64,000 bases of DNA from Pseudomonadota bacterium (GTDB lineage Bacteria; Pseudomonadota; Alphaproteobacteria; Sphingomonadales; Sphingomonadaceae). The notes under the pieces were generated by a model. That model was not told the origin of the DNA. It did not search any database and worked only from the letters and a program-made list of their open reading frames with translations. The position numbers and the translations under genes are program-made. Location: the NCBI GenBank assembly GCA_023400405.1, contig JAEXFD010000027.1, positions 1 to 64,000 of the forward strand. Reading direction: 5' to 3'. This document shows, piece after piece, positions 42,464 through 49,772 of the stretch; the first letter of the stretch is position 1; every line of letters begins with the position of its first letter.

Positions 42464-43882
42464 TTGATCCGGAAGTTGATGGTGCTCGCGGCAGTGGCGG
42501 GGCTCAGCGCCTGCGCCGCGGACGGAGCCAAGACGCAGAGCGCAAGCGACACGCCCGCCGCCACCGGCCCGGGCAAGGGCAAGGGCTATAGCCACGATCC
42601 CTTCCCCTCGACCTATCGCCCCTATCCTGGAGTCCCGACGCTGGTGACCAACGTCACCATCCTCGATGGCGAAGGCGGGCGCATCGACAATGGTTCGGTA
42701 CTGTTCCGCGACGGCAAGATCGCCGCCGTCGGCCAGAACCTTACGCCCGAGGCGGGGACCCAGGTGATCGACGGGCAGGGCAAGTATCTCACCCCCGGCG
42801 TGATCGACATCCACAGCCATATGGGCGACTATCCGGTGCCCGGCGTGCAGGCCAATTCCGACGGCAACGAGATGACCGGCCCGATCACGGCGGACGTCTG
42901 GGCCGAGCACAGCGTCTGGCCGCAGGACCCCGCGTTCGGCCGCGCGCTGGTCAATGGCGGCGTCACCACGCTGCAGATCCTGCCCGGATCGGCGAACCTG
43001 ATGGGCGGGCGCTCCGTCGTCATCAAGAACGTCTATTCGCGCACCGTGCAGGGCATGAAGTTCCCCGGCGCGCCCTATGGCCTGAAGATGGCGTGCGGCG
43101 AGAATCCCAAGCGCGTCTATGGAAGCAAGGGCCGCGAGCCTTCGACCCGGATGGGCAATATCGCCGTCGATCGCGCGACCTGGGCGCGCGCGGTTGAGTA
43201 TAAGCGCCGCTGGGACCGTTATGAGGAAAAGGGCGGCGAGGCGCCGTCGCGCGACATCGCGATGGACACGCTGCGCGGCGTGCTCGACGGCGAGATCCTG
43301 GTGCAGAACCATTGCTACCGCGCCGACGAAATGGCCATCGTCATGGATATGGCCAAGGAGTTCGGCTACCACGTTTCCGCCTTCCACCATGCCGTGGAAG
43401 CGTACAAGATCGCCGACCTCCTCAAGCAGAATGACACCTGCGCGGCCGTCTGGGCCGATTGGTACGGCTTCAAGATGGAAGCCTATGACGCGGTGCCCGA
43501 GAACCTGGCGCTGCTCGAAAAGGCGGGCGCGTGCGGGATGATCCATTCGGACGACGACAACGGCACCCAACGGCTCAATCAGGAAGTCGCCAAGGCGCGA
43601 GCCTCGGGCATCAAGGCGGGGATCGACATATCCGAGGCGACCGCCTGGAAATGGCTGGCGATCAATCCGGCCAAGGCGTTGGGCATCGCCGACAAGACCG
43701 GCAGCCTCAAGCCCGGCAAGATGGCCGATATCGTGCTCTGGAACGGCAATCCGTTCAGTGTCTACACCCGCCCGCAGATGGTGTGGGTCGATGGCGCGCT
43801 GCTCTACGACGCGAAGGACCCGAAGCGCCGGCCCGTATCCGATTTCGAGCTCGGCCAGCCGGGCGAGGGGGACGTGAAGTGA
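42464..43882 (+). CDS. Amidohydrolase-family lipoprotein 1
   Basis: The 472-residue precursor begins with a lipoprotein signal (VLAAVAGLSAC, lipobox LSAC) and has an amidohydrolase barrel of the imidazolonepropionase type. The metal motif is in VIDIHSHMGDYP, further His/Asp ligands in VSAFHHAVEAY and IHSDDDNG, and the closing strand motif in LKPGKMADIVLWNGNP. Substrate is unknown; such proteins often act on N-acyl or cyclic peptides. The start is TTG at 42464 with GGGGGAG seven bases upstream; the ATG at 42434 lacks such a site. Confidence 0.88.
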   Translation: MIRKLMVLAAVAGLSACAADGAKTQSASDTPAATGPGKGKGYSHDPFPSTYRPYPGVPTLVTNVTILDGEGGRIDNGSVLFRDGKIAAVGQNLTPEAGTQVIDGQGKYLTPGVIDIHSHMGDYPVPGVQANSDGNEMTGPITADVWAEHSVWPQDPAFGRALVNGGVTTLQILPGSANLMGGRSVVIKNVYSRTVQGMKFPGAPYGLKMACGENPKRVYGSKGREPSTRMGNIAVDRATWARAVEYKRRWDRYEEKGGEAPSRDIAMDTLRGVLDGEILVQNHCYRADEMAIVMDMAKEFGYHVSAFHHAVEAYKIADLLKQNDTCAAVWADWYGFKMEAYDAVPENLALLEKAGACGMIHSDDDNGTQRLNQEVAKARASGIKAGIDISEATAWKWLAINPAKALGIADKTGSLKPGKMADIVLWNGNPFSVYTRPQMVWVDGALLYDAKDPKRRPVSDFELGQPGEGDVK

Positions 43883-45189
43883 TGACGAAGAAGCTCCTCC
43901 TCGCCGCCGCCGCGGCGATCGCCTTCGCCGCGCCCGCCATGGCGCAGAGCGTGGCGATCACCAATGCCAAGCTCGTCATCGGCGATGGCGGCCAGCCGAT
44001 CGAGGGCGGCACCGTGATCGTGCGCGACGGGCGCGTGGTCGCGGCAGGCGCGGGCGTCGCCGTGCCGGCGGGGGTCCGCGTGGTCGATGCCGGCGGCCAA
44101 TGGGTCTCGCCGGGCATCTTCGCCGGCTTCACCCGCATGGGCATCGTCGAAGTCGATGGCGTCGACGAAACCAACGACAGCGGCGCCAGCAATGCGCCGT
44201 TCCACGCGGCGATCGACGTCGCGCCGGCGGTGAACCCCAAGTCGAGCCCGATCGCGATCAACCGCGCGGAAGGGATCACCCGCGCGGTGGTGGCGCCGGA
44301 CAATCGCGGATCGATCTTCGCCGGCCAGGGCGCGATCATCGACCTGGGCAGCGACATGGACGCGGTGAGCAAGCCGCGCGCCTTCCAGTTCATGGAATGG
44401 GGCGAAAGCGGCGCGCGCGCCGCGGGCGGCAGCCGACCCGCCGCCTATGCCCTGCTCAAGAACGCGCTGTTCGAAGTGCGCGCCTATGGGCGAAACCCGG
44501 GCGGCTTCCTCGATCGCGGCAAGGACGCGTTCCTCACCCGCGCCGATGCCGAGGCGCTGGTGCCGGTGGTCGAGGGGCGGATGCCGCTGCTCGTCCATGC
44601 CGAGCGCGCATCGGACATTCTCGTCCTGCTCAACCTCAAGCGTGAGATGCCTGCGCTCAAGCTGGTGCTGGTCGGCGCGAGCGAGGGCTGGACGGTGGCG
44701 CGCGAGATCGCCGCGGCCGGCGTGCCGGTGATCGCCAATGCGCTGACCGACCTGCCCGAGAATTTCGAGCAGCTTGCCGCCACTCAGTCGAATATCGGCC
44801 GGATGACTGCGGCGGGCGTGCTGGTGGGCATCGGCACGCTCAACCAGGACGAAGCCCGCCAGGCGCGCTGGGAGAAGCAGTTCGCCGGCAATTTGGTGGC
44901 GCTGACCCGCGTGCCGGGGGCGACCGGGCTCGATTGGGGCGCGGCCTTCGCGGCGATCACCTCCAAGCCGGCCGAGGCGCTGGGGATGGGCGGCGAGTTC
45001 GGCTCGCTCAAGCCCGGCCGGCATGGCGACGTCGTGATCTGGGACGGCGATCCGCTCGAACTCGGGACGCGCGCCGTTTCGGTGTTCATCGACGGCGTAG
45101 AGCAGCCGCTCGACAGCCGCTGGACCAAACTGCGCCAGCGCTATCTGACGCCGCAGGAGGGGGCGCTGCCCAAGGCTTACGAGCGCTGA
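43882..45189 (+). CDS. Amidohydrolase-family protein 2, lacking the HxH motif
   Basis: The 435-residue precursor has a Sec signal peptide (APAMAQ) and the same fold: an N-terminal beta-sandwich (VAITNAKLVIGDGGQPIEGG), the barrel, and the C-terminal LKPGRHGDVVIWDGDP. Where family members have HxH after the first barrel strand, it reads VSPGIFAGFTRMGI, so two metal ligands are missing. VHAERASD keeps a later His. It is coupled to amidohydrolase 1 (TGATG). It could be a non-catalytic partner or use a single metal. Confidence 0.87.
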   Translation: MTKKLLLAAAAAIAFAAPAMAQSVAITNAKLVIGDGGQPIEGGTVIVRDGRVVAAGAGVAVPAGVRVVDAGGQWVSPGIFAGFTRMGIVEVDGVDETNDSGASNAPFHAAIDVAPAVNPKSSPIAINRAEGITRAVVAPDNRGSIFAGQGAIIDLGSDMDAVSKPRAFQFMEWGESGARAAGGSRPAAYALLKNALFEVRAYGRNPGGFLDRGKDAFLTRADAEALVPVVEGRMPLLVHAERASDILVLLNLKREMPALKLVLVGASEGWTVAREIAAAGVPVIANALTDLPENFEQLAATQSNIGRMTAAGVLVGIGTLNQDEARQARWEKQFAGNLVALTRVPGATGLDWGAAFAAITSKPAEALGMGGEFGSLKPGRHGDVVIWDGDPLELGTRAVSVFIDGVEQPLDSRWTKLRQRYLTPQEGALPKAYER

Positions 45190-45254
45190 GGGCGTTCGCT
45201 CAGGCCGTTGGGCGGGAACGGTCCACGGCGCAATGCGGTAGGAACCTTATGGCA

Positions 45255-45280
45255 CGAACCTGCATTGGGGTGCAGGTTCG
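45255..45280. promoter_or_regulatory. Perfect hairpin upstream of the small lipoprotein gene
   Basis: CGAACCTGCA and TGCAGGTTCG pair perfectly around TTGGGG. The hairpin ends eight bases before the GGGAGG ribosome-binding site at 45288-45293. There is no T-run, so an operator or a 5' leader structure is more likely than a terminator. Confidence 0.4.
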
Positions 45281-45298
45281 GCAAAATGGGAGGTGAAG

Positions 45299-45673
45299 AT
45301 GCGCATGCGGATGATCGTGCCGGTCGCGGCATTGCTCGCCCTGGCGGCTTGCGGCTCGAACTCGGACAGCGACGCGGGATCGGGCGCGGTGGTGAATGCC
45401 GCACCGCTCAATGCCGATGAGAGCGGCAACGCGGCCGATCAGACCAATTACAGCGCCGCCGTGCTCACCCAGAACGACACCCAGCGCAATGCGACCTTCA
45501 TCCGCGCGCTGCAGGACGCCTCGCTGCCCTGCGACCATGTCGATAGCTCGACCCGGATCGCCGACCAGGACGGCGTGCCGACCTGGCGAGCGACCTGCAA
45601 GGGCGGAACGAATTACATCATCGGAATTCCCAAGAACGGCGTGGCGAAGATCCTGAGCCGCACCGATCGCTGA
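45299..45673 (+). CDS. Small hypothetical lipoprotein
   Basis: The 124-residue precursor has a lipoprotein signal peptide (VAALLALAAC; lipobox LAAC) followed by a Ser/Asp/Ala-rich linker and a small domain with CDHVDSSTRI, WRATCKGGTNYIIGIPKNG and two Cys that may pair. Function unknown. The ATG at 45299 has GGGAGG five bases before it. It is monocistronic and ends at a strong terminator. Confidence 0.8.
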   Translation: MRMRMIVPVAALLALAACGSNSDSDAGSGAVVNAAPLNADESGNAADQTNYSAAVLTQNDTQRNATFIRALQDASLPCDHVDSSTRIADQDGVPTWRATCKGGTNYIIGIPKNGVAKILSRTDR

Positions 45674-45698
45674 TCCGCCATCAGCGCCTGAAAACGAA

Positions 45699-45728
45699 GA
45701 AGGGAGGCTCCCCGCGGAGCCTCCCTTC
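45699..45728. terminator. Bidirectional terminator between the lipoprotein gene and phoX
   Basis: GAAGGGAGGCTCC pairs perfectly with GGAGCCTCCCTTC around CCGC. It serves the convergent genes on both sides. Confidence 0.88.
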
Positions 45729-45754
45729 CTGCATTCTGAGCCTCGGTGAGGCGA

Positions 45755-48220
45755 TCAGAGGCCGACGACGCCGCCGTCATTCTTGGTGATCACGACCACC
45801 GCCGAGCGCGGACGCACCGTCGCTGCGGCCGTGCCGCCCTGGCTGTCCGGCCAGTGGCTGGTCGGCGCGGCCGGGCTGGTTGCGCCTTCGCCCGGGTGCT
45901 GGATGCCGACGAACAGCGTGCGGCCGTCCGGCGTCGAATCGATGCCGGTGATCTCACACTCGACGGGGCCGACCAGGAAGCGCTTGAGGTTCGCGCCCGG
46001 CGCGGCGCCGACCCGGGTGGCCTGGGTCGCGGTGTTGCCGTTCTTGTCCTTGTTGGTGATCGTGCGCGCGCCGCCATCGCCGACACTGCCCGGCTGGGCG
46101 CAGAGCAGCATGCAGTTGGTGACGTCGGTATAGGCGCCGTCATCGGTCTCGACCCACAGGATCGGCTTGACCTGGCCGCCGGCGTGGCTGGCGCGGGCGA
46201 AGGCGAGGCCGTCCGGGCTCGAAAAGTCATTGTCTGCGGTCAGGCCCGAGACGTTGATGTTCGCCGCATCGAGGTCCGAGCCGGCACCGAAGGCGTAGAT
46301 GTCCCAGGTGAAGCTGGTCGATTCCGTGCTCGCAGCTTCCTTGAGGCGGATGATGTGGCCGTTCGGATTGCCGTCCTGCACCGTCTGCGCCGCGCCATAG
46401 GGATCGACATAGTGGCGCGGATTGGCGGCATCGGTGCCGTTGAGCGGACGGTTCGCGGCATTGTTGTTGGTCAGGGTGAGATAGACTTCGCCGGTCACCG
46501 GGTTGACCGCCGTCCATTCCGGGCGGTCCATCGGCGTGGCGCCGACCGCGTCCGCGGCGAGGCGGGCATTGACCAAAACGTCGGCCTGGTTCGCAAAGGC
46601 ATAGGCCGCGTTGTTGGCGTCGACGCCGTTCTGGCCATAGACCAGCGGCAGCCAGGTGCCGGTGCCGTCCGCGGCGAACTTGGCGACATAGAGCGTGCCG
46701 CTGTCGAGATACTTGTCGCCGGTCGCCAGGCGATCGGTCGCATCGGCATCGGTGGCGACCCAGGCGGTCGCCGAGACGAACTTGTAGAGATATTCGCGGC
46801 GCGAATCGTCGCCCATGTACCAGGCCGGCTTCTTGCCGGCGACGAACGCACCGGGCCAGCAGCCTTCATGGCCGAGCCGGCCGAGCGCAGTGCGCTTGCG
46901 CGGCGTGGACGTGGGCGAATAGGGATCGATCTCGACCACCCAGCCGAACTGGTTGGGCTCGTTGCGGAAATCGTCGGTCGCGGTGGCGCCGGTCGCGCGC
47001 GCATCCCAGCGGCGGAACAGCGTGTTGGCGGAATCCGAGGCGACCACGGTCGACCAGCCGTAATTGCCGGTGCCGCTGGTCACGCCATAACGGCTGAGCG
47101 CGGTAAGCTCCTTGGCGCTGCGGGCGGCATTGTCGCCCGAGCGGCGGAAATAGCCGGCCCAATTCTCTTCGCAGGTGAGCGCGGTGCCCCAGGGATTGGC
47201 GCCGTTCGCGCAATTGTTGATCGTGCCGCGGCCCTTGGTGCCGTCCGTCGAATAGGCGGTCTTGAGCAGGTCCGAGCCCTTGGCCGGCCCGTTGAACTGC
47301 GTCGGCGTGGAGGGCGTGATCCGGCGGTTGAGCGCCGAATCCTGCTTCACGCCCCAGGCGCGGTTCGCGCCTTCGCCGGCTTCGGTGACCGAGACGCCGT
47401 GGCATTCGATCTCCTTGAGCGCCTCGGCTTCGGGTCGGACGCCGCCGACCGAAGTCGCGCCGGCGACGTGGAGATATTGCTGGTTGATGTTCTCATGGTT
47501 CTGCACGATCAGCCCACGGGTGGAGCTGGTCGCGTCGCGCGTGGTGCCGGTCGCCGCGAGGCCGAACCAGTAGAGCGCGTCGCCATGATCGCCGATGCGC
47601 TGGGCGAAATTCGTGTCGGTGCCGTCATTCTTGTAGGCGGCGACGTTCGCGGCGATCGGATCGCCGGTGCGGTTGATCACCTGCACGCTATAGCCGGCCG
47701 GGACGGTGACGACGTCGAGCTTGTTCTTCGCCACCGCGGCGAAACCGAGCGTGGCCGGGGTCACGGTGACGGTGACCTTGGCGGTCGAGGCGGGGCCGGT
47801 GCCGTTGGCGGCGGCGAGCTGGAAGCTCAGATCGGTCGCCGTGCTCACTGCGGGGGCGAGGAAGGTCGCAGTCAGGCCATTGGCACCATTGAGCGTCACG
47901 GTCGGGCCTGCCGTCTGCGTCCAGGAATAGGCCTGGGCCGTGCCGGTGCCGGTGAGCGTCACCATTTTGCCGGCGCTCGCAGTCCCGGCCTGGCCAGCGC
48001 TGATCGTCGGGCCGGCATCGACGGTGCTGCCGTTGCTGCTGTCGCACGCGGCGAGGACGGAAGAACCCAGCGTGGCCGCGACGATCGCGGAAGCGCCGCC
48101 GCGCAGCGCCTGGCGGCGCGAGTAGCGATCGGCCGCGAGGGTTTCGAGCGAAGGCGCGTTGCTGCGGTTTGTGTCGACGTCGCCGTCGGTATAGCCGAAG
48201 TCGTTGACGAGATTGGTCAT
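45755..48220 (-). CDS. phoX: PhoX-family alkaline phosphatase (Tat lipoprotein)
   Basis: The 821-residue protein has a Tat-type signal (RR at 35-36 in SRRQALRGG) ending in a lipobox (LAAC, Cys59). An Ig/PKD-like insert follows (about 65-155), then the PhoX (DUF839) six-bladed propeller: GLIVQNHENINQQYL, LTCEENWAGYFRR, HEGCWPGAF, and the C-terminal LFVGIQHPGEGATSP. PhoX enzymes are Ca/Fe-dependent phosphomonoesterases exported folded. The Ig-like insert is not part of the standard enzyme. The start is ATG 48220. Confidence 0.88.
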   Translation of the reverse strand: MTNLVNDFGYTDGDVDTNRSNAPSLETLAADRYSRRQALRGGASAIVAATLGSSVLAACDSSNGSTVDAGPTISAGQAGTASAGKMVTLTGTGTAQAYSWTQTAGPTVTLNGANGLTATFLAPAVSTATDLSFQLAAANGTGPASTAKVTVTVTPATLGFAAVAKNKLDVVTVPAGYSVQVINRTGDPIAANVAAYKNDGTDTNFAQRIGDHGDALYWFGLAATGTTRDATSSTRGLIVQNHENINQQYLHVAGATSVGGVRPEAEALKEIECHGVSVTEAGEGANRAWGVKQDSALNRRITPSTPTQFNGPAKGSDLLKTAYSTDGTKGRGTINNCANGANPWGTALTCEENWAGYFRRSGDNAARSAKELTALSRYGVTSGTGNYGWSTVVASDSANTLFRRWDARATGATATDDFRNEPNQFGWVVEIDPYSPTSTPRKRTALGRLGHEGCWPGAFVAGKKPAWYMGDDSRREYLYKFVSATAWVATDADATDRLATGDKYLDSGTLYVAKFAADGTGTWLPLVYGQNGVDANNAAYAFANQADVLVNARLAADAVGATPMDRPEWTAVNPVTGEVYLTLTNNNAANRPLNGTDAANPRHYVDPYGAAQTVQDGNPNGHIIRLKEAASTESTSFTWDIYAFGAGSDLDAANINVSGLTADNDFSSPDGLAFARASHAGGQVKPILWVETDDGAYTDVTNCMLLCAQPGSVGDGGARTITNKDKNGNTATQATRVGAAPGANLKRFLVGPVECEITGIDSTPDGRTLFVGIQHPGEGATSPAAPTSHWPDSQGGTAAATVRPRSAVVVITKNDGGVVGL

Positions 48221-48283
48221 CTGAGGAACCCCCAAGCAACCGAGTCACCCGCGACCCGGCTCAGGCCCGGTCTGTGAAAGCTG

Positions 48284-48302
48284 CGCATGACTCGGTCATG
48301 CG
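48284..48302. promoter_or_regulatory. Perfect inverted repeat upstream of phoX
   Basis: CGCATGAC-TCG-GTCATGCG is a perfect 8-bp palindrome, 64 bases upstream of the phoX ATG in the divergent gap with the secretion genes. It could be an operator. It does not have the 11-base direct-repeat layout of a Pho box. Confidence 0.4.
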
Positions 48303-48385
48303 ATTGCGGTTGCGAAACGATGACCGATCCTTTTCGATTGCGTGACGGCTTGGCGCGGGGGTGGCGTAGCGCGTAAGCGGGCGGC

Positions 48386-48898
48386 ATGGACGAAGCCCCG
48401 CCCGAGCCCGCGCCGCCGGCCAGCCTGTCGCAGCAGGTCGCGCACGGGCTGCGCGGGGCCGACTGGCGCGGCGGATGGCTGCTGCCGCTGACCCTGGCCG
48501 TGTGGATCGCGCTCGGCCCCTTGCTGACCATTGCCGGCGCGAAGCTGCTCGCGGTGCGGGAGCGCCGCGAAGCAAGTCGGATCGAGGCGGGACTCGCGCC
48601 GCGCTTCGAGCTCGAGCGCGCGGCGGGCGAGGCCCGGACGACGCTCGCGGCTGCCACCGCCAGGCCGGCCCTTGGCGCGACGCTCGAGGCGTTGGCGACG
48701 GCCCTCCCATCGGACGCCAGCCTCATGCGTGTCGAGCGGATGCCATCGGGCTTGATCGAGTTCGACGTGGCGACGAGCGACCCCGACGCCCTGCGGACCG
48801 CGATGCGCCGGGCGCCGGGCCTGGCCCGCTTCCGCAACACGAGCCAGCGGCGGACCGACGCGGCGATGATCGTGTCGCTGCGCGAGGAGGGCCAATGA
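48386..48898 (+). CDS. Short GspL/PilN-like protein
   Basis: The 170-residue protein has a membrane helix at about 32-54 (GGWLLPLTLAVWIALG), a coiled-coil-like Arg/Glu/Ala segment and a small C-terminal alpha/beta domain (LPSDASLMRVERMPSGLIEFDVATS cut after ERMP). This is the layout of the C-terminal half of GspL or of PilN, without the actin-like cytoplasmic domain. It is the first of three overlapping genes facing gspD. Confidence 0.6.
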   Translation: MDEAPPEPAPPASLSQQVAHGLRGADWRGGWLLPLTLAVWIALGPLLTIAGAKLLAVRERREASRIEAGLAPRFELERAAGEARTTLAAATARPALGATLEALATALPSDASLMRVERMPSGLIEFDVATSDPDALRTAMRRAPGLARFRNTSQRRTDAAMIVSLREEGQ

Positions 48899-49359
48899 GC
48901 CTGTCGCGCTGGCCGATCGGCATCGCGGGCGGCTTGCTGCTCGCGCTCGTCCTGGCCCCGGCGACGGGGACGGCGCTCGGTCAGCTTGCCGAGGCGCGGC
49001 GCGATCATGCCCGGCTGGCCGCGCTTGCCGCCGCGCCGGCCGCGCCATTGCCGGTAACGGCAGCGGGCCTGGCGATAGAAGCCCCCGATCCGAGGGCGGC
49101 ACGCGCCGCGATGGAGGTGCGGCTCCAGACGCTCGCCAAGGCGGGCGGCGTGCTGGTCGAGGAGACCCGGCCCGTGGCGGTTCCCGCCGGGCTGGTCGGG
49201 TTGCGCCTGCGGGTATCGGGCGCCGAAAAGGCCGTGATCGCGCTCGGCGACGCATTCGAGCGGGCTCGACCGGCGATGCGCCTGCGGAACTGGCGAGTCG
49301 AGCCGATGCCGGGCGGCGGCGTGCGGCTCACCGGCGAGGCAGTGGCGGCATGGCAATGA
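48895..49359 (+). CDS. Short GspM/PilO-like protein
   Basis: The 154-residue protein has one N-terminal membrane helix (about 5-25), a helical Ala/Arg segment and a ferredoxin-like C-terminal domain (AAMEVRLQTLAKAGGVLVEE, then LRVSGAEKAVIALGDAFERA). This is the GspM/PilO pattern. The ATG at 48895 overlaps the upstream stop codon (ATGA). A second, clear GspM is encoded at 55094. Confidence 0.6.
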   Translation: MSLSRWPIGIAGGLLLALVLAPATGTALGQLAEARRDHARLAALAAAPAAPLPVTAAGLAIEAPDPRAARAAMEVRLQTLAKAGGVLVEETRPVAVPAGLVGLRLRVSGAEKAVIALGDAFERARPAMRLRNWRVEPMPGGGVRLTGEAVAAWQ

Positions 49360-49772
49360 AGCCGCGGGCGGAAGCCATCGCGCTCGCGGCGGCCGGGCTT
49401 GCCGCGATCGCCATGCCCGCCGTGCTGTTGATGCCGGGAAAGGCCACCGCCCCGCGCGACGCAACCCATCTGCCGCCGCCGGTGGTTGCCCCCGTCGAGC
49501 CGCCGCTCGCCCGCGTCTATGAGCGCAGCCTGTTCGCTGCCGCCGCGGCCGAGCCGGCGCCAGCCGATGCCCCGCAGCTGGTCGGCATCGTCGGCCGGCT
49601 GGGGCAGGATGCCGTCGCGATGGTGCGCACCGCCGATGGCGCGACGCGGACGCTCAGGATCGGCGAGAGCGTGGATGGCTGGGCGCTGGCGAGCCTCGCG
49701 ATCGACGCGGCCTTTTTCACCCGCGGCGCCGAGCGCGTGCGGGTGCCGCTGCCGATCGAGCCCGCTCAGTAG
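49356..49772 (+). CDS. Short GspC/PilP-like protein
   Basis: The 138-residue protein has a membrane helix (about 6-25), a Pro-rich linker and a small domain with ARVYERSLF, PQLVGIVGRLGQDAVAMVR and TLRIGESVDGWALASL. This resembles the homology-region domain of GspC or PilP, which contacts the secretin. It has no PDZ domain. The ATG at 49356 overlaps the previous stop codon (ATGA); 49350 is also possible. It meets gspD tail to tail with a seven-base overlap. Confidence 0.6.
   Translation: MKPRAEAIALAAAGLAAIAMPAVLLMPGKATAPRDATHLPPPVVAPVEPPLARVYERSLFAAAAAEPAPADAPQLVGIVGRLGQDAVAMVRTADGATRTLRIGESVDGWALASLAIDAAFFTRGAERVRVPLPIEPAQ

Noticed and set aside
48221..48385. Pho box upstream of phoX
   Set aside because: GTCAT pieces occur, but not as direct repeats with an 11-base period.
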